Assembly (NCBI GenBank): GCA_020536535.1
Contig: JAHLWZ010000985.1
Location: forward strand, 1-33,132
Direction: 5' to 3'
Origin: Pelomyxa schiedti
Lineage: Eukaryota > Evosea > Pelobiontida > Pelomyxidae
Length of the DNA: 33,132 nucleotides
The position numbers and the translations under genes were made by a program. Below the pieces are notes generated by a model that saw only the letters and a list, made by a program, of their open reading frames with translations, searched no databases and was not told the DNA's origin. Below are positions 21,512 to 30,192 of this stretch, piece after piece. Position 1 is the stretch's first letter; each line of letters opens with the position of its first letter.

Positions 21512-21727
21512 CTCGTGGCGTTTGGTTTGTTGGTTTTTTTTTTGTTTTTTTTGTTTCTTCCTTTTTTTCCTTTTCCTTCAAAGGGTTTTTTTTTGTTTCT
21601 GTTTGTTTGATCTTTGCCGCGAATAATAATTCGTTGGTTTTGATCCTTCCGTAAGGGGTGAACAGGGCAATATCACGAGGGACCGTCTCTCGTTTTGACC
21701 AACAAAATACAAAGCAAGTCATTTTTT

Positions 21728-24700
21728 TTACATTTTGGATGCCCACATCTGTTTGGTTGGTGAGAGGAATGTTGTGCACAAAACATGGGAATTACCTTAA
21801 TGGAGTGGTCGGCTGAACCACTGAATAGAGTGTTCCCGTGAACCAGAAGTGCGTCGACGCTGCTTGAGTGCCGCACCATTGTTTGAGTGCACCGCCAGGT
21901 GTCTGTGCTCCACACTTTGATGCTACTGTCATATGACCCACTGAAGAAGCGGTTCTCTTGAACTCCCAAGGAGTACACAGCTCCAACATGGCCTTCCAGT
22001 CTGCGCATGCAAGTAAACGTCTCCATGTTCCATACCTTATGAAGTTAGTTTGGTTGCCAGACATCCTATCATGGCACCTCGATTGAGTTCTCGTAGATAC
22101 CCGCAAGTAGATACTTGTTACAAATTGCCAGTGCATATATACTCCCCCCATGTGATACTAGAGTTCTTACACATGTAAATCTTTCCAAGTCCCATTGCTT
22201 GAATAAGAAATGAGATGGTACATGGATCAAATCAAACGCAAACCTTTATCAAATTGTAAGACCCGCTATACAAGTAACCACCACCAGATGTTATAGCTCT
22301 CACCCAGTGGTTGTGCCCAACTAAAGTTGTTATGCATTCATAGGTGTCTAAGTTCCAGACCTAGAGTTGGTAAGGAGTAATAGGAAGAGGAGTGCAAAAT
22401 CACTTTGAGCTGTTGATGAGACCCACTAATCAAATAGCCAGCAGCAATAGTAAGTGCACAGACAGTATTATCATGTCCTGGGCATGTTGTGATGCATTCC
22501 ATTCGCTCCAAGTCCCACACCTTCACAAACAATGAAAAAAAAAAAAAAAAAAAAAATGAGTCAAGAGCTGGCGGGAAAAATGTGTTTCCTGGCGTGCCTT
22601 TATTAGTTTATCAGATGAACCGCTAAAAAGTTTATTCCCAATGGCAACTACAGCATGAACAATTCCTTCATGGCCTTTAAGCACTTGCTTGGTTTTTACA
22701 GATTTCAGGTCATTTAGATCCCACACCTAAGCTGTAAAATATATCATTTCCCCTTTAATACATATTTACACTGCGTACTCTTATTGTATAATCAGAAGAG
22801 GCACTGATTAGCATGTTTGCTGAAACAGTAAGAGCCCAAACAGGGCCAGTGTGCCCACTGAATGTACCCTTGCAATTAAGCTGTGGCTCAAGGTGAAGAG
22901 GATGCTCTTGTAAAAGTAAGAAAGCGATAATGCAGTGGTGTGGTACCTTCATGAGGGGGTGGTGGGGGTGGTAATGCGGAGATTTGATTTTTCATTTCTT
23001 GCAAAGCCTCCTTTGTCATTTCAACTGTTTGTTGGAGACCGGAGACTGTACTTTCAAGTTTATGTATTCTCTCTAGGACAATTAGTTTGGTGAACAGTGA
23101 GAAACAGGATGGGTGGGCACTTGATTTTGCGACCAGTTTTCCTGCAAGTTCCGCATACCTTGTTTCCATATTTGAGAGTTGCTCTTGCAGGCGATGATTT
23201 ACTTCGTCTCTTTCAATGATAATTTTACTGTGTAAGGTAGTGAGTGACTTCGTTCTTTGCTGAATGACACCCTACTTAAGGTCATTGATCTCTCGTGAGG
23301 TCTTCTTGATAAAAGATTTAATTTTTTCATATGTGCACTCCGACAAGTGTTGTTCAAGTTCTTCCTTTACACCCTCAAATTTGCAGCCAGCCTAGAAAAT
23401 AATTATGGTCAAAGCCTTACATTGGAAGTACTTTTCTATGGGGACAGGGTCTGTGATTACAAGTCTTCTTGTGCTCCACCATATCCATCCTCCTTAAAGG
23501 AGCACAACTTTCACTGTAGGGACATTGCTCCCAGGCATATTCACAAGTTTCCTTAACACTTGAGCGAAATTGGAAGTAAACAACTAAGGGAACCTGGTGA
23601 TGCAACAGGTCCGCCAATTGCACTTCCGCGGGGCATCCCTCTGGATCCGGGATAGGATCCCCATTATCATTTGATTTTACACCATATTTACATTTCACTA
23701 ATAACTCTTCAATTTGTCCAGCAAGCTGTAGGTATTGTGAGTGAGAGACTTTTAGTATTCTACCTACAGCAAGGTTCGCAACAAGGTCGTCAATTTTCAG
23801 TTCTCTATTATCAAGAGGACACAGAAAGATTTGAGCTTGTGCAGAGGATCGCCTGGTACTAGGTGGGAGTATTCCTGACGAAGACACCGAAGGAGGTGGG
23901 GGATTGCCTCCAATGGGTGGTGGTAAAATGCTATTGTTGTTGCTGTTTGCTGTGGATGCAACAACGTGTGAGGACTGCTGCTGTGACACACTTACTATGC
24001 AATGCAGGCAAAATGTGTGGCCACACTTAGCAATTACAGGATTCTAAAGAGGCCGTTATGGGCGAGATTGGAATGTGACAAATACCAAGAACAGGCCCTT
24101 GTGCAGTGGGCACAAGAGAGTCTTAGATGGTTTAGTCACGAAATACAAATCCTGGTCACCAGGAGTGATCGATATGAGGCTCGATCTTGTATGTGCAGCT
24201 GCCGCAGCTGAAGCAGACGCTGAGGCAGAGGCCATTGATATAGCTGTCGGGACGCTGGAAAGGCTTCCTATTGTGGAGGTGGGAGATGATGTAGAACGTC
24301 CCGTTTTGTTTGGCACACTTGTGGGGGAACTTACTGATGTTGCATTTGTTGATATTGGGGGTGGAGGGGGTGATTGCAGGTATTGTTGTCTATAGAAGGA
24401 ACTCGGAGGAAGACTGTGCCTATTATTTACACTACCTAGACTGCCAGGAATTACCGAGCTGTCAACATTGTCTTGGCAAGAGGCACTGGACGCTGTAGAT
24501 GAGGAGTGGCGGTGAAGTGGTCGCCTTGGTGAGGTGGGTGGAGTAATTTCCTGATAGTGGCATGGTAGGCTTGGAGAAGGAGAGTCATACAGATCGTCCT
24601 CGATGTCGTCTCCATAGGCCTCCTCATCATCCACGTCATACACCTCGTCGCCGTCGTTCTGATGGTGGAACAGCTCCGGCTGGTGTGGCCGTGCCTGGGG

Positions 24701-25195
24701 CGGCGGCTGCTGTTGCTGCGAAAAGCTCTGTCTCGAGTTCGAACGAGAGTGCGAGTGCTGGTGCGAGTGAGAATGCTCCGCAGAAGGGCGCTCCGACGCG
24801 CGGGAGTGCGAGCGGGAGCGCGAGTGCGTGGGAGTGGGAGGCGCCTGTATCGCCGGCGCCGGGATAAGCACGGGAGGCGGAGGCGCCGGCACGGGCACCG
24901 GGACGTACGACGGCGATCCCGGGGGGTCCGCGGGCGCGCCGATGGGCAAAGGAGGCAGCGGCGAGTTGCTCATCGCCGGCGGCGGAGGGATGTTCGAGGC
25001 GTCATTGAAATTGGTCGTTGTCGGCGGCGCCGGTACGACTGGCGGCGGGGGTATTGGCGGCGGCTGGATCTCGTCGTACGTAGTGGGCTGCGGGATCTCG
25101 CTGGGCTTGGTACTGCTGCTTACGGCATGTATGTTTGAGCTTGTTGTGCTGTGCCGGCTTCCGTGCTTGCTGCTTTTGCTTCTCGACGAGGACAT
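21728..25195 (-). CDS. traf7: TRAF7-like RING/TRAF-zinc-finger/coiled-coil/WD40 E3 ubiquitin ligase
   Basis: Domain order matches TRAF7. A long Ser/Pro-rich N-terminus (about 360 residues from ATG 25195) comes first. The RING is split by an intron: LLCPLHKGLF and NPVIAKCGHTFCLHC, then CPLDNREL. TRAF-type zinc fingers follow (CPYSESCAPLRRMDMVEHKK, CNHRPCPH, AGCKFEGVKEELEQHLSEC), then a coiled coil (RIHKLESTVSGLQQTVEMTK). The WD40 repeats include CKGTFSGHTGPVWALTV, VLKGHEGIVHAVVAIGNK, CITTCPGHDNTVCALTIAAG, LEGHVGAVYSLGV and MVRHSSSVDALLVHGN; seven are expected and most are visible. It would ubiquitinate proteins in signalling; in animals TRAF7 acts with MEKK3. The second RING ligand is His where TRAF7 has Cys, and a roughly 60-residue Ser/Pro/Asn insert separates the last ligands. 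The tail after the final intron is KMWASKM. Confidence 0.88.
22535..22556 (+). repeat. A22 homopolymer in a TRAF7 intron
   Basis: Twenty-two consecutive A on the plus strand, read as T22 on the coding strand shortly before a 3' splice site. It acts as the polypyrimidine tract. Confidence 0.9.
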
Positions 25196-25419
25196 TTATT
25201 ATTTTCTTTTTTGTGCCCGGAGATCTGGTGGACGTATTGTCGGTTACTAGAAATCGTAATATCCGGGCTTTGCAGTTTGTTTACAAAGTTTTTTCCTTTT
25301 GACATTTCTTTGCATTTCGTTTATTTATTTCCTTTCCGTTCCATCAGCATTATCTACGGCTGTGCGCTCCTTGGTCCTTGTGCTTACGAGGGAAGATCTA
25401 GATCTCCTAGTCACCCACT
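25196..25419. promoter_or_regulatory. Shared divergent promoter region, TRAF7-like and SHK-like genes
   Basis: 224 bp between opposite start codons, with T-rich tracts. It has no recognised motif. It contains the tandem GATCTAGATCTCCTAG near 25396-25411. Confidence 0.4.
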
Positions 25420-28377
25420 ATGCACAACAAAAGTGCCAGTGAGACTAGCTTTTTCCTTCCGTCGATAACAACGTCGTCGACTGTGTCGTACGGCCATTCT
25501 CGACAGCACACTAATTCCGATGAGGCTATTCCCGTTTTAAGACACCCTCTGGCGAGGCCGAGCCTTCACCACCACTCCAATCCTGAAATCACTGTTTCTG
25601 GTAGAAATTGTCCTGTTCACTCACAAACAACCTCAGTGACCAGTTTGTCACCAAAGTCTCCTTCTCCCACAACTTTCACGTTACCCCCTGTAACACAATC
25701 ATTCACGTCCGTATTCCACCCTGCACCTGTAACATACACCTCAGCAGCTAGGCTAGCCGACCCGTCTTTTCCTTCTTCCACTAAGTGTGTACTTTTTCCA
25801 CTTGCAACCTCATAACGACTGATCCCAATTCACAGCCACACAGCAACTACAAAAGCAACAGTGACTGTAGTGCCATATCCAACCGTGAGTTTTTCCATCT
25901 TCCCCCTGTGCTATTTCTTCCTTTTAAAATACCAGTGCTAGCATGTAGATACTTTTTCCACAGAAGGAAAAGTGGTACGGGAGGATGAAATCGTGTTAAA
26001 GTCCATGATTGGAGAAGGACAATTTGGTTTGTGACATTTCTTTCCCTATGCACAGATGCCACTTCCAAGTTGTAACATTTTCAAAAATCTTCAGGACAAG
26101 TATATGAAGCTGTATGCAGGCAGAAGCGAGTTGCTGTTAAACTTTTACCTTCAACCAATTTCAATGACGAGCAAATCGAAGAGGTTAAAAGAGAAATTCA
26201 AGTGATGTCGTAAGCAGTGTGTTTCATATTTGCAACACCTCACCACTGGTCCACCAAAAGAAAATTTTCACATCCAAATCTTTGCATGTATATGGGTGTT
26301 TGCACTGAATTCCAAGGGAAAATCGCTATCATAATGGAGCTGTACAATCAAAGTCTTGATAAACTCCTCTTTTCAACTCACCAGCTCTCACTCCCAATGC
26401 GAATGCGAATGGCCTTAGATGTTGCTCAAGGGATGAACTGGTATTATAGTTCTTTTTACTTTCTTTGGTGTTTATTTGGTACAGGTTACACTGCAACACT
26501 CCAAAACTTATACATTCCGACCTCAAGGCAATTATTTCAATATTGGGAGATCTCTGCCTTACATGATTCATCTAGGTGGGAAATATTCTGATAGCTGACA
26601 ACAATAGATGTGTAGTGAGCGACTTTGGGGAAGCAGAAATTTTTAGAGATGTTAAGGAGCAACAAAATTCCGGGGGAGGGTATGTTTATCTCCCTTTTTT
26701 TTAGCTAAGTGCCCTCTTGTAACTGTGCGTCTAGAACACTCCTGTATATGGCTCCAGAAAAGCTGCAAGTACTCCTATTATTTAGTTTTACTTTCGCATA
26801 ACCAAGCAATTCAAGAGCCAGTCATATACAGATAGCATCGATGTGTATAGTTTTGGGCTTCTCCTATGGGAGGTTAACATTTTCCATCTACATGCAATAG
26901 AATATATCCTTGCAACCGAGAATTTTTAAAATCTGCACAACAGTTGTTCACACGCCGCCGGGCGTTTGAAATGTACATAAATCAGCCTTGTGTTTCGTTT
27001 ATCACAGCAATATGCGAACGGGGGGAACGGCCCCAAATTCCTGAGGGTTGCCCGAACTCACTGAAGGTATGGACCATTTTAATCTTAAGAGAAGTCAAAA
27101 TACATTTTCACAGAGATTGATTGTAGCTTGTTGGTCACCAAATCCGGAACTGCGCCCACCGTGAGAAAATGTTTAATTTCTTTGTTGTTTATTGATACCT
27201 GTGTAGGTTTTCCACCATCATATCAGCTCTTCAGGAAGTGATTGTGGATTGCTCTTTCAATGAAAATACGGCCAGAAAGTTCTGGAAAGTGAATTTTGGC
27301 ACTAATGTAACACCATCTTTCATCATGGAGTGCTAACTTATAATCAAAAGGTGTCTGTTGAGTGGGTAATTTTCAGTCAAGCACTGCGCAATTTTTTGAG
27401 GCGGCACTCGACTTTTTGGATAAAAGCTTTGATTGGTGGGTATAACTTGGAGCTCTTTATTTCCATAACAACCACTTGAAGGGGAAAAGAAACCGTATAT
27501 AGCTAGTGGTGTCTCAGGAATACAGGGAGCTTCGACAAAGGGTACGGCTGCCTGGCAACGTAGTGGGGCTGAGTTGTATGTCAGCTGTGAAAAGTTTGGG
27601 AATCTGGTAACTTATTTTGGTCCATTGGTAAGAGAAGTAGGACCAATGAAATTGCTGTCCACGTGCTCACGGAAATCCACCAACTTCTTGGATAAGGTAT
27701 CACACTGTCTCCACTAAGGACAAACGCCGACTTACCTTCAAATACCAAGGTGCAATGCACGCTCATGTCTCCTTGGTTTCATGGGGAGATTAGCAGCGCT
27801 GATGCAGCGTGCTTCTCAGAGCATACCACAAACCCACGGCCTTTTTGATTCGTTTCAGTTCACGGGAGCCAGGGACATTCACACTTACTCGCATGTTCAC
27901 AAATGTAAATGGCGAGAGGGAAGTACAGCATCATCGACTCCCCAACACCCCAACTGGGCTCCAATTTGGAGCCATTGTATTCAGAAGCCTTGGTGAGTTC
28001 GTAAAGAGGGCTGCAGGACCCCTGCACCTCAAGAACCCTTTGACACCCAGCCCATACCATCACCATCAGACCGTCTGGCAAGACAAACTGACAAAGAAGC
28101 GCCACCAAGGCTTTTGTCCAGACTCTGGCGAATGCGGAAATTACGCCCCGCTTCCCACCGATCATCAGTCAACGTCAGCGTCAGCTTCAGCTTCGGCACC
28201 AACGTCAACGTCGCCAACGTCCCATGCGTCGCCCTCACTTCAGATCGATTCTGTGGATTCACCCTGTAAGTGTTCCCACCTCTTTCACCAGGAATAATTA
28301 TTAATGGCCCCTTCAATGCAGCGGGATTGGATCTCGTTGGTGCAATTGGCAAGTTCATCCAAGGCAAGAAGAGCTGA
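25420..28377 (+). CDS. SHK-type TKL protein kinase with C-terminal SH2 domain (frame break in SH2)
   Basis: After a Ser/Thr/His-rich N-terminus the kinase domain reads MIGEGQFG, QVYEAVCRQKRVAVKLL (Lys of VAVK), SHPNLCMYMGVCTE, IIMELYNQSLDKLLF, LIHSDLK, GNILIADN, VVSDFGEAE, LLYMAPEKLQ, SIDVYSFGLLLWE and LIVACWSPNPELRP. Downstream come VIVDCSFNENTARKFWKVNF, VEWVIFSQALRNFL and CEKFGNLVTYFGPLV, typical of Dictyostelium SHK proteins between kinase and SH2. The SH2 follows: SPWFHGEISSADA, LLRAYHKPTAFLIRFSSREP with the pTyr-binding Arg, and GAIVFRSLGEFVKR. The C-terminal tail is Ser/Ala/Pro-rich and ends GKFIQGKKS. Asp, Lys, DFG and APE are intact, but HRD is HSD. Near 27808 the frame slips by one base between ADAA and LLRAYH with no plausible intron, so the copy may be damaged or the sequence has an indel. 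About a dozen short introns were inferred, one GC-AG. Confidence 0.85.
26528..26575 (+). other. GC-AG intron in the SHK-like kinase gene
   Basis: A 48-nt intron between LIHSDLK and VGNILIADN begins GCAATT and ends TAG. No GT donor nearby keeps the catalytic-loop frame. Confidence 0.7.
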
Positions 28378-28515
28378 TGCAAAAAGAAAAAGAGCCCTAA
28401 CCCACACTGACAAACAAAAACCCGTACTTAGTGTGGAAGGAAGTGTTTGTCAATTTTGGAAAAAAAAAACTTTGTTGAATTAAATGCTCTTCTGTTTGTA
28501 TTTATACTCTGCTTC

Positions 28516-29884
28516 TTATTCACTATCATCTTCAGCATTGTCCTCTTCATCCCCCATCCCATAATTATCTTCTTCCTCGTCTTCTGTGCCCGTGGTCCTG
28601 TTTGTGGATGCGGTAGTTTCATAGAACTCTTGTATCTTTTTTTGCTCTGCGTCAGCTTTCTTCTTTTCTTCCTCTAACTGTAGTTTGGTTATTAGGAGAT
28701 AAGACTAAATTTGCAGAGGATACCCGGAGAGATTCTGCAATAGCCCAGCTTAGTTGGTCTTCATAATTGGTTCCTGTAGTTGGTTTGGATACTGGGGCAG
28801 CAGCAGGACGAATGCTTGCAACTTGTTTTGGTACCAGTTAGGTTGGGGTAAAATGACTCAGTATTGCCCAGCTTACTTTTATCATAAAGCTTTCTTAGGT
28901 CATCACTGTTTGGAACTTGGCGCAGCCCAACACGAGTGGCTTCTAAGGCACCGATTTTGTCTTGCATCTCATTCAAAGCAAATGCCAACCTGTAGTGTCC
29001 CTGTGCATGCTGGAGTTTTGTAAACTTAGGGCACTCAAACCTTTTCGTATATGGTGTCAAGAACTATACTCTCCTTTGAATCTCTAACCGACTCAGCAAA
29101 CCGAGAAACTTTGATATAACACTGAGCTCTGTTGCCAAGTATCACCGCCAGTAGTTTCTTGGAATGTGTGCTTGGTTCTGGAACAGACCTTCCCAGTCAG
29201 TGAGTATGTCTTTGTTACCATTAGGAGGATACTTCAAGTAATCAATTGCCATCCCATAGAGCTTTTATTAGGTTCGTTTGAGAAAATCAACAAAGCGAGG
29301 ATTAGCCAACCTGTATTGCTTTCAAATATTCCCCAGCCATAAACCACTTATTCCCCTCTTCCTTCCAAAGTTCCGCTGCAAAATAAGAATCACAAAATCA
29401 AGTGAGTACAAGTGATGTTGCGCCACGTAACACCACCGCCAAAACAATAAGAAGGAAAATGCGGAAAAAGCCAAAAACACAAACCTGGCAACCGAGTAAC
29501 GGTGTCACGGCAAACATCGCCCAACCTGCCTTGCGCTATCTGCTGTATCTGAATCTGAGTCTGTGCATCACCAACGCCGCTGCCAACTTCGCTTTCTCCC
29601 TCTCCTCCTTGTAGGTGTTGCTTATGTGAAAGCGTCGCCACCGCGTTCGCGATTTCCGCGATCTCGCAGGTCGCGTCGGCGGCAGTAGGAGCGTGTTGGA
29701 GGTTGCAGTTGCTGGTCGGCAGGTCGCGGGTTTTCGCCAACTCCACGAGATCCCAGATCGCGTCCGCCGCCGACGTGGCTATCGACGACGCTTCGGTGCC
29801 CCAGTCGTGCCCCGCAACTTGTTGTAACTTGGCTACAACTTGTGTCTTACGGTAGCGCTGCGGTTCTACGTCCCTCCCGGCCAT
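28516..29884 (-). CDS. TPR protein with C-terminal ubiquitin-interacting motif
   Basis: ATG 29884 opens an Ala-rich, GC-rich exon (29884-29485, 133 codons) of no known domain. The next exons, in phase, give ELWKEEGNKWFMAGEYLKAI, LYGMAIDYLKYPPN, then after a 41-nt intron KKLLAVILGNRAQCYIKVSR, FAESVRDSK, and GHYRLAFALNEMQDKIGALE. These are three TPR-like helix pairs of the co-chaperone class. The C-terminus reads YEDQLSWAIAESLR across an intron into LEEEKKK (28765-28666). This fits the UIM consensus: acidic residues, then A.xxS and acidic residues. A basic/acidic tail ends in EDEEEDNYGMGDEEDNAED. TPR domains bind Hsp70/Hsp90 tails, so a link between chaperones and ubiquitinated clients is plausible but inferred. 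It ends 138 bp from the convergent SHK-like gene, and its 5' end lies next to a retrotransposon LTR. Confidence 0.78.
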
Positions 29885-29989
29885 TAGATTTGTGGTTACT
29901 CGTATAATGGACCCAACTTCCTCAGTTACAGGAAAAGTCGATTTACACAACAACCGAACAGAAACTCAGTCAAAGACTGATAGGACTCT

Positions 29990-30192
29990 CGTTCCCATTT
30001 GAGTTGTGTGCGTGATAGTGTCTATCAAGAAGAATTATTTTTGTTATTATTCCTATTTACAATCTTTCTGTGGTACAACGGCGGGTGATTCAAGGAAAGG
30101 CCATTAGAATGAACGCTCCGGCCGTTCCTGTGAATGGCCGGCTATGTCCCGAACCAAGTTCCCCGATGATTCTTGGAACTTGCTCTCTGACA
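29990..30192 (-). repeat. Putative 3' LTR of the Ty3/gypsy element (end uncertain)
   Basis: On the minus strand the sequence just after a polypurine tract begins TGTCAGAGAGCAAG, a usual LTR start. Only one LTR is in the window, so the distal end cannot be fixed; 29990 is a guess. It includes an inverted repeat (CCGGCC/GGCCGG around 30117-30137) and the last 50 nt of the pol frame. Confidence 0.45.

Noticed and set aside
24728-24748. Palindrome CTCGAGTTCGAACGAG resembling a tRNA T-arm
   Set aside because: It lies inside the TRAF7 coding exon and there is no surrounding cloverleaf.
24562-25250. Plus-strand open frames opposite the TRAF7 N-terminus
   Set aside because: Same cause: GC-rich repeats on the coding strand. 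The minus frame starts with a proper ATG and continues into the RING exons.
27372-27382. An 11-nt intron GTAATTTTCAG in the SHK-like gene
   Set aside because: The unspliced frame gives VEWVIFSQALRNFL, matching the SHK pattern between kinase and SH2, and flows into the next exon.
28150-28225. GTCAGC/GTCAAC short repeats, considered as a CRISPR or satellite
   Set aside because: They are Ser/Ala/Thr codons in the SHK-like C-terminal tail, with no spacers of regular length.
29158-29215. An 11-nt intron GTCTGTTCCAG in the TPR gene
   Set aside because: A normal 41-nt intron starting GTAACAAAG and ending at the same acceptor restores the TPR frame.
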